A stretch of DNA of 5,497 bases. Source: Caulobacteraceae bacterium (GTDB lineage: Bacteria; Pseudomonadota; Alphaproteobacteria; Caulobacterales; Caulobacteraceae). Both the position numbers and the translations under genes were made by a program. Below the pieces are notes generated by a model that worked only from the letters and a program-made list of their open reading frames with translations, searched no databases and was not told the origin of the DNA. Of the stretch, positions 1-5,394 are shown piece by piece. Position 1 is the first letter of the stretch. Each line of letters starts with the position of its first letter. The DNA lies in assembly GCA_025351125.1 (NCBI GenBank), contig JANXWN010000466.1, forward strand, positions 1-5,497, given 5' to 3'.

Positions 1-270
1 GAGGCCGACCTGACGGCGCATGTCGATTTTTCGGCCTTTATCGCCGCGGCGCGGGCGGCGGGCGCCAGTACCACCGCGATTGTCCCGCAGGGCCGGTTTC
101 TGCGCGGCTTGGGGATAGAAACCCGCGCCGACGACTTGGCGCGCGCTCGACCGGACCGGTCGGAAGTGATCGCGCGACAGCTCGCTCGGCTGATCGCCCC
201 CGATCAAATGGGAATACTTTTCAAGGTCGTCGGCTTGCATTCGCCAAGCCTGAATCTCCCGGGATTTTGA
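1..270 (+). CDS. C-terminal part of a MidA/NDUFAF7-family SAM-dependent methyltransferase (5' end outside window)
   Basis: The open frame runs from the window edge to a TGA at 268-270 and gives 89 residues. It opens with EADLTAHVDFSAF, followed by a G-x-FL-x-x-LGIETRA stretch and the ending D-Q-M-G-I-L-FKVVGLHSP. This series resembles the C-terminus of the MidA/NDUFAF7 methyltransferases (COG1565 type), where a helical segment follows the Rossmann core. The human homologue NDUFAF7 methylates an arginine of a complex I subunit; the bacterial substrate is not settled. The SAM-binding core lies upstream of the window and cannot be checked. The stop is three bases from the pgeF start, which suggests one transcript and probably coupled translation. 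The family call is fairly secure from the tail alone; catalytic competence cannot be judged. Confidence 0.8.
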   Translation, partial: EADLTAHVDFSAFIAAARAAGASTTAIVPQGRFLRGLGIETRADDLARARPDRSEVIARQLARLIAPDQMGILFKVVGLHSPSLNLPGF

Positions 271-273
271 ACG

Positions 274-1053
274 GTGACCGGGCCGACTTTTCTGACCTCG
301 TCCCTGCTATCGTCCGTCCCCGGCGTTCGTCACGCTTTTTTCACCCGGCAAGGCGGTGTCTCGACCGGCGTCTACGACAGTCTCAATGTCGGTCGGGGCT
401 CGCGCGATCAGCCCGCCGCCGTTGTGGAAAACCGGCGCCGCGCGGCCGCCCAATTCGGGCGGGACGTGAGCGAGCTGAACACGTGCTATCAGATTCACTC
501 GGCGCAAACGGTGGTCGCCGATTTCGCGTTCGGAGACGATTCGCCGCGGGCCGACGGCGTGGTCAGCGCTCGCGCGGGCTTGATCTGCGGCGCCCTAGCC
601 GCCGATTGCGCGCCGATTCTGATCGCCGACGGCGCGGCGCGGGTGGTCGGCGCCGTGCACGCCGGTTGGCGCGGCGCGTTGAACGGCGTGATCGAATCGG
701 CGGTGACGCTCATGACCGGCCTGGGCGCCGCGCCGGCGCGAATGGTCGCGGTCGTCGGGCCGTGCATTGGTCCGGCGTCCTATGAGGTCGGCGACGAATT
801 CAGGGCGCAATTCGAGGCACGATCGATGCAAAACCGAGCCTATTTCGCAGCCGGCGCGACTCGCGATAAATATCAGTTCGACCTGCCCGCCTTCACGCTG
901 TCGCGTTTGCGAGCGGCCGGAATCGCGGCTTGCGAGTGGATCGGTCGGGACACCTGCGCCGAGGCGGACTTTTTCTTCTCCAATCGTCGCGCCTATCATC
1001 GAGGCGAAGAGGATTATGGACGATTGTTGTCGGCGATCATGCTGGATGTCTGA
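274..1053 (+). CDS. pgeF: YfiH/LACC1-family multicopper-oxidase-like protein (peptidoglycan editing factor / purine nucleoside phosphorylase)
   Basis: 259 residues, a normal length for the family. The family signature is present in order: HAFFTRQGGVSTGVYDSLNVG (residues 20-40), QIHSAQ (73-78), a long ADGVVSAR segment then AADCAP (109-114), VHAGWRG (128-134), VGPCIGPASYEVG (161-173), and a C-terminal DTCAEADFFFSNRRA plus GRLLSAI. The expected zinc/catalytic triad is His75, Cys112 and His129. Family members phosphorolyse or deaminate purine nucleosides, and E. coli YfiH has been linked to removing mis-incorporated serine from murein precursors; which role applies here is unknown. The GTG at 274 is chosen because it leaves about 20 residues before HAFFTR, as usual, and follows the previous stop by three bases. 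There is no clear Shine-Dalgarno sequence, so re-initiation after the upstream gene is likely. Confidence 0.93.
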   Translation: MTGPTFLTSSLLSSVPGVRHAFFTRQGGVSTGVYDSLNVGRGSRDQPAAVVENRRRAAAQFGRDVSELNTCYQIHSAQTVVADFAFGDDSPRADGVVSARAGLICGALAADCAPILIADGAARVVGAVHAGWRGALNGVIESAVTLMTGLGAAPARMVAVVGPCIGPASYEVGDEFRAQFEARSMQNRAYFAAGATRDKYQFDLPAFTLSRLRAAGIAACEWIGRDTCAEADFFFSNRRAYHRGEEDYGRLLSAIMLDV

Positions 1054-1113
1054 CCGCCGCGCTGTTAAAGCCTCGCGCGGTTGTCGAACCCATCAATGCG
1101 GTGGCGGCGCGAC

Positions 1114-1118
1114 GGGGG
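1114..1118 (+). promoter_or_regulatory. Ribosome binding site that sets the prs start
   Basis: A run of five G lies four bases before the ATG at 1123. It supports that ATG over an in-frame TTG at 1081, which would add 14 residues ([14 protein letters not shown]) not expected in the Prs family. Confidence 0.5.
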
Positions 1119-1122
1119 TCTC

Positions 1123-2058
1123 ATGAAGCTATTGGCCGGCAATTCCAATCGCGCCCTGGCCGAAGCCATCGCGGCGTCGCTCGATATGCCTCTGACCCGC
1201 GCCCAGGTGAAACGTTTTCCCGACAACGAAGCCTGGGTGACCATCGACGAAAACGTTCGCGGCGAAGATGTCTTCGTGCTGCAGTCCACCAGCTACCCGG
1301 CGAACGATAATCTGATGGAATTGTTGATCTGCATCGATGCGCTCAAGCGGGCATCGGCGCGTCGGATCACGGCGGTCACTCCGTATTTCGGCTATGCGCG
1401 ACAGGACCGAAAAGTTGGGGGGCGCACGCCGATTTCCGCCAAATTGGTCGCGAACCTGATCACTCGCGCCGGGGCCGACCGCGTCCTGACGATGGACCTG
1501 CATTCAGGCCAGATTCAGGGCTTCTTCGATATTCCCACCGACAATTTACAGGCCGCGCCTTTGATCGCCGCCGACGTTCAGGCGCACTACGCCAAGCCCG
1601 ACGATCTGTTGATCGTTTCCCCCGACGTCGGCGGCGTGGTGCGCGCTTTGGCTCTAGCGAGCCGCCTCAACGCCGGTTTGGCGATCGTCGATAAACGCCG
1701 GTCCGGACCGGGGCAGTCACAGGTCGCCAATATCATCGGCGATGTTTCCGGGCGACGCCTGATCATCTTCGACGATATCGTCGATTCGGCCACGACACTG
1801 TGCAGCGCGGCGCAGTCCCTGCGCGATGCCGGCGCGGCGGAGGTTTCGGCCTACATAACCCACGGCGTTTTGTCGGGCGCGGCCATCGAGCGGGTCAACG
1901 GCTCGTCGTTGAAGGAATTGGTAGTCACCGATTCCATCGAAGCCGACGTTCGCATAGCCGCGGGCGGCAAGATCCGGGTAGTCAGCTGCGCGCGCTTGAT
2001 CGGCGAGGCCATTCGGCGCATCGCCAACGAAGAGTCGGTTTCCAAATTATTTGATTGA
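1123..2058 (+). CDS. prs: Ribose-phosphate pyrophosphokinase (PRPP synthetase, class I)
   Basis: 311 residues from the ATG at 1123, matching the usual 310-315. The enzyme makes phosphoribosyl pyrophosphate from ribose-5-phosphate and ATP, for purine, pyrimidine, histidine, tryptophan and NAD synthesis. Visible landmarks: [17 protein letters not shown] at the start; NDNLMELL (61-68); the ATP-binding [10 protein letters not shown] (88-97); [19 protein letters not shown] (124-142) with catalytic His127; [11 protein letters not shown] (165-175); the flexible-loop DKRR (190-193); the PRPP/ribose-5-phosphate loop [11 protein letters not shown] (216-226); and the ending [10 protein letters not shown]. 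The loop reads DSATTL where alphaproteobacterial enzymes usually have DSGGTL, and VVRALA replaces the common VVRARA. Both fit the general phosphoribosyltransferase pattern, so I expect an active enzyme. The gap to pgeF is 69 bases; no convincing promoter was seen there. Confidence 0.96.
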   Translation: MKLLAGNSNRALAEAIAASLDMPLTRAQVKRFPDNEAWVTIDENVRGEDVFVLQSTSYPANDNLMELLICIDALKRASARRITAVTPYFGYARQDRKVGGRTPISAKLVANLITRAGADRVLTMDLHSGQIQGFFDIPTDNLQAAPLIAADVQAHYAKPDDLLIVSPDVGGVVRALALASRLNAGLAIVDKRRSGPGQSQVANIIGDVSGRRLIIFDDIVDSATTLCSAAQSLRDAGAAEVSAYITHGVLSGAAIERVNGSSLKELVVTDSIEADVRIAAGGKIRVVSCARLIGEAIRRIANEESVSKLFD

Positions 2059-2131
2059 TAGTCCGTCACAGTCTCGCCGATTCGGCGGCGTAGCGAACAG
2101 GCTTGATGGTACGAAAAGGCGACGAAGACCC

Positions 2132-3187
2132 ATGCTCACCTCGCAGTCTGCGCGCGCGCTGTTGCTTATAACGACGGCCGGTTTGGCGGTTCTGGCGCCA
2201 CCGATGGACTTGCTGGCGCGGTCGCGGCGACCGCCGGTGGCGGAGGCCCCGCCCCCCCCGCCGCCGCCGCCCGCCGGACTATCCGACCGCTTCGTCACCG
2301 ACGCCGCGGCGTACCAAGCCTATATCGAACGCGCCGGCGGGGTTTCTCCGGCGTTCAACAGCGGCGCGGGGGTCGCCGATGGATTACGCACGGTCGCCGC
2401 CTACGAACCTCGGGCGTTGATTCGCGGGGCCGTGGCTTATGGCGCGGTAGCCGCGCTGGCCGCGCCGACCTTCGTGGCGGCGGTGCGCGCGACGGCGACG
2501 TCGGACGACAATCGACGGATCATGCTGGGCTATCTGCTGGGCGATCCGAACTACGCCACCACCTTCGCCGGATCCGAAATCGCCGCCGGATTGGCCAAGG
2601 AAGCTATTTCGTCAGGTGGCGCTCGCCTGGTCGCGGCCGGCAAGGTGATCAAAGCGTCGGCCTACTCGGTACAGCATCAGGCATGGTCGAAGGAACCGGT
2701 CGTCGACCCGAGCGGACGGTTGTCGGCCGTCGAAGCGGCGGCCTCCAACGGTCTGGAATCCGCGGCCGACCACGAAGCGCCCTTACGCAGCGCCGCCGGC
2801 GGGGGAACGCCCTTGCCGATTTCGGCGGCGGCCGAAAAGACCCCCTACGGACCGCTCGTCCTACGGGCCTTGCAGCTGGCCGCCATCGCCGCTCTGGGCG
2901 AAGCGGGCGAGGAGGCCTACGGGCGCCTCAACGCCGCCACCCCCGACGCCGATAGCGAGGCGTGTTTGCACATGGTCCGCCTCAACCTCAATCAGTGCCT
3001 CGCGGTCGCCAAGCCGCATTACGAAGACATTTTTTGTATGGGCCAACACGCCATGGCCGATACCGGCGCGTGTCTGGTCAAGAGCAGTATGGTCGAGATC
3101 GCCCCGCCGCCGGCCCCCTACGTCGCTCCTGTCGAGAAACCGAAAGCCGCGCCGACGACCCACAAGAAGCGTCGCCGCCGGCATTAG
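2132..3187 (+). CDS. Exported protein of unknown function with proline-rich linker and four cysteines
   Basis: 351 residues from the ATG at 2132. That start is chosen because it opens a plausible signal peptide: a short N-region with Arg8, a hydrophobic stretch at about 9-22, and possible cleavage after Ala29. A proline-rich linker (34-48) follows. The body holds DRFVTDAAAYQAYIERAGGVSPAFNSG (52-78), an alanine-rich YEPRALIRGAVAYGAVAALAAPTFVAAV (91-118), DPNYATTFAGS (138-148) and SAYSVQHQAWS (176-186). The C-terminal part has CLHMVRLNLNQCLAVAKPHYEDIFCMGQHAMADTGAC (278-314) with Cys278, Cys289, Cys302 and Cys314, enough for two periplasmic disulfides. After that come a second proline patch and a basic KKRRRRH tail. 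It resembles uncharacterised proteins I recall next to prs in Caulobacterales-type genomes; no function is known to me. It starts 73 bases after prs. The Shine-Dalgarno sequence is poor: AAAAGG at 2114-2119 is distant. Confidence 0.85.
   Translation: MLTSQSARALLLITTAGLAVLAPPMDLLARSRRPPVAEAPPPPPPPPAGLSDRFVTDAAAYQAYIERAGGVSPAFNSGAGVADGLRTVAAYEPRALIRGAVAYGAVAALAAPTFVAAVRATATSDDNRRIMLGYLLGDPNYATTFAGSEIAAGLAKEAISSGGARLVAAGKVIKASAYSVQHQAWSKEPVVDPSGRLSAVEAAASNGLESAADHEAPLRSAAGGGTPLPISAAAEKTPYGPLVLRALQLAAIAALGEAGEEAYGRLNAATPDADSEACLHMVRLNLNQCLAVAKPHYEDIFCMGQHAMADTGACLVKSSMVEIAPPPAPYVAPVEKPKAAPTTHKKRRRRH
2252..2259 (+). repeat. C8 homopolymer inside the proline-rich linker
   Basis: Eight consecutive C lie among GCC and CCG triplets (2247-2275) that encode the polyproline stretch. 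The frame is open through the tract, so the gene is in its ON reading here. Such tracts are prone to slippage during replication and to sequencing errors. Confidence 0.6.
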
Positions 3188-3202
3188 TGCGCGGCGGCGG
3201 CG
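3170..3202 (+). terminator. Strong GC-rich hairpin across the stop codon of the exported-protein gene (candidate terminator)
   Basis: Positions 3170-3180 pair with 3192-3202 (one T-G wobble), and GCA 3181-3183 pairs with TGC 3188-3190. This leaves a TTAG tetraloop that contains part of the stop codon, and one bulged G at 3191. The sequence after the stem (TTGCATCT) lacks a good T-run, so it is not a textbook Rho-independent terminator. It could act as a stem-only terminator or as a 3'-end stabiliser. Confidence 0.4.
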
Positions 3203-3231
3203 TTGCATCTCGCGCGCGGGGCGTGTATGCA
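3203..3231 (+). promoter_or_regulatory. Weak candidate promoter for the rplY-pth transcript
   Basis: TTGCAT at 3203-3208 and TATGCA at 3226-3231 are 17 bases apart, the preferred sigma-70 spacing, but each box matches the consensus at only three of six positions. The site lies in the 135-base gap after a candidate terminator, where a new promoter would be expected. The call rests mainly on position. Confidence 0.2.
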
Positions 3232-3275
3232 GCCGCTCCTTTGAATTGGCCGCCCGTTGACGGCCTTGACCGTCT

Positions 3276-3301
3276 CGCCGCGCGCCGCACTTGGCGCGGC
3301 G
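3276..3301 (+). promoter_or_regulatory. Hairpin in the rplY leader
   Basis: CGCCGCGC at 3276-3283 is the exact reverse complement of GCGCGGCG at 3294-3301, with a 10-base loop. It ends nine bases before the AAGG at 3311-3314 that serves rplY. Ribosomal protein genes are often controlled by binding of their product to a leader structure; a role for this hairpin is inferred from position only. A CCCTTT follows, too weak for a clear terminator. Confidence 0.3.
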
Positions 3302-3322
3302 TATCCCTTTAAGGCAGAGCCC

Positions 3323-3931
3323 ATGGCCGATATCGTTCTGAATGTTGAGGTTCGTGACCGTTCGGGCACCGGCGGGGCGCGAGCCACGCGCAACGGCGGC
3401 CTGATCCCCGGCGTGCTTTACGGCGGCAAGCTGGCCCCGGTATCGATCGCGGTCAAGGCCGGCGAGTTTAACAAGGCGTTGCATACCGGCAAACTCTTGG
3501 GTCACCTCGTCACCTTGAAATACGGCCAGGAAAGCCAGCCGGTCATCGCCAAAGACGTGCAATTTCACCCGGTCACCGACACGCCGGTGCATTTCGATCT
3601 ATTCCGCGTCGACGCGCACAGCTCGGTCCGTATTTCCGTGCCAGTGCACTTTCGCCATCAGGACGCTTCGCCCGGCCTGAAGCGCGGTGGCGCCTTGACC
3701 ATCGCCCTGCACGAATTGGAAGTGATGGCCCCGGCCGACGGGATTCCAGAAGAGATCATCGTCGATTTGACCGGCCTCGACGTCGGCGATGCGGTTCGCG
3801 CGTCCGATCTGGTCATGCCGGCGGGCGTCACCGTCACCGCGCATCACCGCGATGCGACCATCGCTTCGATCGGCATGTCGTCGGCCATGACGTCCGACGA
3901 CGAAGCGGCGGAAGATACCACCGAAGTATAG
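3323..3931 (+). CDS. rplY: 50S ribosomal protein L25, long CTC/TL5 type
   Basis: 202 residues from the ATG at 3323, which has AAGG eight bases upstream and gives the expected N-terminus; the frame is open further upstream (from 3257) but that part has no family similarity. The N-terminal L25 domain (about 3-95) binds 5S rRNA and shows RDRSGTGGARATRNGGLIPGVLYGG (11-35), LLGHLV (58-63) and the hallmark VIAKDVQFHPVTDTPVHFDLFRV (74-96). The C-terminal beta-rich CTC domain (about 100-185) shows SVPVHF, ASPGLKRGGAL (115-125), IPEEIIVDLTGLDVGD (141-156) and RDATIASI. An acidic, probably disordered tail (191-201) follows. E. coli L25 is only about half this length and lacks the second domain; the two-domain form is usual in alphaproteobacteria. 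The gene lies 27 bases upstream of pth. Confidence 0.96.
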   Translation: MADIVLNVEVRDRSGTGGARATRNGGLIPGVLYGGKLAPVSIAVKAGEFNKALHTGKLLGHLVTLKYGQESQPVIAKDVQFHPVTDTPVHFDLFRVDAHSSVRISVPVHFRHQDASPGLKRGGALTIALHELEVMAPADGIPEEIIVDLTGLDVGDAVRASDLVMPAGVTVTAHHRDATIASIGMSSAMTSDDEAAEDTTEV

Positions 3932-3953
3932 CGGCGGGTATCCGCCGGGAGAG
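3932..3953 (+). promoter_or_regulatory. rplY-pth intergenic hairpin abutting the pth Shine-Dalgarno sequence
   Basis: CGGCGG at 3932-3937 pairs with CCGCCG at 3942-3947 around a GTAT loop. The stem begins one base after the rplY stop codon. Its last base is the first G of GGGAGAG (3947-3953), the likely pth Shine-Dalgarno sequence, five bases before the ATG at 3959. A ribosome terminating on rplY would cover and melt the stem, which suggests translational coupling (inference). Confidence 0.45.
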
Positions 3954-3958
3954 CAATC

Positions 3959-4576
3959 ATGCTGATCCTGGCCGGTCTTGGAAACCCTGGCGCGACCTAT
4001 GCCAAAAACCGGCACAATATCGGCGCCATGACGCTGGACGTGATTGCCGAACGGCGGCGATTTGGGCCCGAACGGCGCAAATTTTCCAGCCTCGTGCGCG
4101 AGGGCGACATTACCACGCCGAACGGCGACCTGCGCGCCTTGCTGCTTAAACCGCAGACCTTTTACAACGACAGCGGGCAGGCAATCAGCGCGGCGATGAG
4201 TTTTTACAAGCTCGCGCCCGCTGACGTGGTAGTGTTTTACGACGAGATCGACATGGCGCCCGGGCGTTTTCGCATGAAGACCGGCGGTGGCGCGGCAGGC
4301 AATAACGGCATTCGGTCTATCGCCGCCCACATCGGCCCCGATTTTCGCCGCGCCCGCCTCGGCACCGGGCATCCGGGACACAAAGATCGGGTGCTGGGCC
4401 ACGTTCTTTCGGATTTTCATAAAGTGGAATGGCCTTGGGTGCGCGATTTGATGGCGGCCTGCGCGGACGCTCTTGCGTTGTTGGCCGTCGGCGACGACGA
4501 ACGCTATCAGGCCGAAGTCATGCGCCTCGCACCCTCCGAAAAACTCGACCCGCGCGCCGCGGCGCGGGGCGAATAG
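3959..4576 (+). CDS. pth: Peptidyl-tRNA hydrolase (bacterial Pth)
   Basis: 205 residues. The enzyme cleaves the ester bond of peptidyl-tRNAs that drop off the ribosome, recycling tRNA in the cytoplasm. Landmarks: LAGLGNPG at the start with Asn9; NRHNIG (17-22) with the catalytic His19; KPQTFYNDSG (64-73) with Asn70, matching E. coli Asn68; VVFYDEIDMAPG (91-102) with Asp95, matching E. coli Asp93; KTGGGAAGNNGIRSI (107-121) with Asn116, matching E. coli Asn114; and the alphaproteobacterial IGPDFRRARLGTGHPGHKDRVLGHVL (125-150). The E. coli HGGHNG motif reads AAGNNG here, so two histidines are absent, and the usual FMN reads FYN. All core catalytic residues are kept, so activity is expected. The ATG is supported by GGGAGAG five bases upstream. 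Confidence 0.96.
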   Translation: MLILAGLGNPGATYAKNRHNIGAMTLDVIAERRRFGPERRKFSSLVREGDITTPNGDLRALLLKPQTFYNDSGQAISAAMSFYKLAPADVVVFYDEIDMAPGRFRMKTGGGAAGNNGIRSIAAHIGPDFRRARLGTGHPGHKDRVLGHVLSDFHKVEWPWVRDLMAACADALALLAVGDDERYQAEVMRLAPSEKLDPRAAARGE

Positions 4577-4591
4577 GCGCGGGCGCCGTCA

Positions 4592-5335
4592 ATGTTTCCG
4601 ATCCTCGGTCCGTCGCTGATCTTGTCGATCATTTTGTGCGTTCACGTGGTACGCACCAATCAGCCGATGTATTGGCTGTGGGTCATTCTGGTGATCCCGT
4701 GGTTGGGCGCGATTATCTATCTGATCGCCGTCGTGCTCCCCGGCCTTACCGGCGGCTCGACCGCCCGCCGCGTGACCCGCGCCGCTCGCGACACGCTTGA
4801 TCCCAATCGCGAGTACCGCGCGGCCAAGACCGCCTTCGACGACATCGCGACGGTGCATAACCAAATGCGCTTGGCAAAGGCCGCCGCCGACCTGGGACGC
4901 TATGAGGAGGCCGAAGGTTTCTATCGACAGGCCGCGCAAGGCGTCCACGCCGACGACCCGACTCTATTGCTCGGTCGCGCGACGGCCCTGATCGAACTGG
5001 GCCGCGCCGCCGAGGCCTTGCCGCTGATCGAGTCTCTGGGGCCCGACACGGCGGAGGGCCGAGCGCCCGCCGTCGCTCTGGCGCGAGGCCGCATCTTCGA
5101 AGCCTTGGGTCGCGTGGAAGAGGCCGACGCCGCCTATCAAGCCGCGGCGGGACGGTTGCCGGGCCTTGAAGGCCTGGGCCGCTATGCCGCTTTCCTCGCC
5201 CGCCAGGGCCGCGCCGACGAAGCCCGCGAGGCGGTCGCCGACATGGATCGCCGCATCGCCAAAACCAACCCCCGGTTCCGAGCCGAAGCCCGCGCTTGGC
5301 GCGATCTGGCGGCGCGGGCGTTGGCGGGCGGGTGA
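4592..5335 (+). CDS. Membrane-anchored TPR protein with PLDc_N-like N-terminus, function unknown
   Basis: 247 residues. Two N-terminal membrane segments are visible at about 3-20 and 27-50, joined by a short polar turn (RTNQPMYW). The pattern HVVRTNQPMYWLWVILVIPWLGAIIYLIAVVLP resembles the short PLDc_N-type membrane domain also found at the N-terminus of cardiolipin synthases; there is no phospholipase HKD motif. The rest is helical and TPR-like: MRLAKAAADLGRYEEAEGFYRQAAQ (92-116), LLLGRATALIELGRAAEALPLIESL (125-149), VALARGRIFEALGRVEEADAAYQAAA (161-186) and GLGRYAAFLARQGRADEAREAVADM (194-218). A cytoplasmic TPR scaffold at the inner membrane is the likely arrangement; the partner is unknown. 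It starts 15 bases after pth with no clear Shine-Dalgarno sequence, so coupling to pth is plausible. The 3' end is duplicated in inverted form downstream. Confidence 0.85.
   Translation: MFPILGPSLILSIILCVHVVRTNQPMYWLWVILVIPWLGAIIYLIAVVLPGLTGGSTARRVTRAARDTLDPNREYRAAKTAFDDIATVHNQMRLAKAAADLGRYEEAEGFYRQAAQGVHADDPTLLLGRATALIELGRAAEALPLIESLGPDTAEGRAPAVALARGRIFEALGRVEEADAAYQAAAGRLPGLEGLGRYAAFLARQGRADEAREAVADMDRRIAKTNPRFRAEARAWRDLAARALAGG
5172..5284 (+). repeat. Left arm of a 113-base inverted repeat (inside the TPR gene)
   Basis: This segment encodes residues from LGRYAAFLARQG to RFRA of the TPR protein. It is the reverse complement of 5385-5497 at 112 of 113 positions (aligned by eye). The only mismatch is 5279/5390, which changes CGA to AGA, both Arg. 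This arm is in an intact reading frame, so it is taken as the original copy. Confidence 0.95.
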
Positions 5336-5338
5336 GCC

Positions 5339-5367
5339 TTGTGCTAGGTCGCGCGTCCTGTTTTCAT
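5339..5367 (+). promoter_or_regulatory. Weak candidate promoter after the TPR gene
   Basis: TTGTGC (5339-5344) and TTTCAT (5362-5367) are 17 bases apart. They match the sigma-70 -35 box at three and the -10 box at four of six positions. Transcription from here would give only a very short leader before the ATG at 5383, which weakens the call. The same stretch contains a small dyad, TTCAT 5363-5367 with ATGAA 5372-5376. Confidence 0.2.
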
Positions 5368-5373
5368 TGATAT

Positions 5374-5394
5374 GAAGGTCCCATGGCTCTGAAC
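5374..5394 (+). CDS. Probable ribosome binding site and first four codons of the next gene, cut off by the inverted repeat (ychF candidate)
   Basis: GAAGG (5374-5378) is followed four bases later by ATG GCT CTG AAC, reading Met-Ala-Leu-Asn (codons 5383-5394). This spacing and codon choice look like a genuine translation start. In many proteobacteria pth is followed closely by ychF, encoding the Obg-like ATPase, whose alphaproteobacterial versions start with a few residues before GIVGLPNVGKST, so a MALN opening would fit. The sequence then turns into the reverse complement of the TPR gene, so the expected GIVGLPNVGKST never appears. Identity as ychF is inferred from gene order and four residues only. 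Confidence 0.4.

Noticed and set aside
1057..1080. CCGCGC/GCGCGG dyad between pgeF and prs
   Set aside because: Six base pairs with a 12-base loop and no T-tract; too weak to call as terminator or regulator.
2075..2087. Small hairpin CGCCG-ATT-CGGCG after prs
   Set aside because: The stem is only five base pairs with no T-run, which is expected by chance in this composition; not called as a terminator.
2861..3592. Minus-strand open frame (243 residues) crossing the exported-protein gene, the intergenic region and rplY
   Set aside because: It overlaps two supported genes and has no recognisable motif or ribosome binding site; it is a codon-bias shadow.
3599..4420. Long minus-strand open frame (273 residues) opposite rplY and pth
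   Set aside because: It is fully antisense to two well-recognised genes, its product is rich in His/Arg/Gly with no family pattern, and long antisense frames are common in GC-rich DNA.
4553..4587. Palindromes CGCGCCGCGGCGCG and GGCGCGGGCGCC at the end of pth
   Set aside because: The first is a perfect palindrome without a usable loop inside the coding tail, the second has a four-base-pair stem; both are likely by chance in GC-rich sequence.
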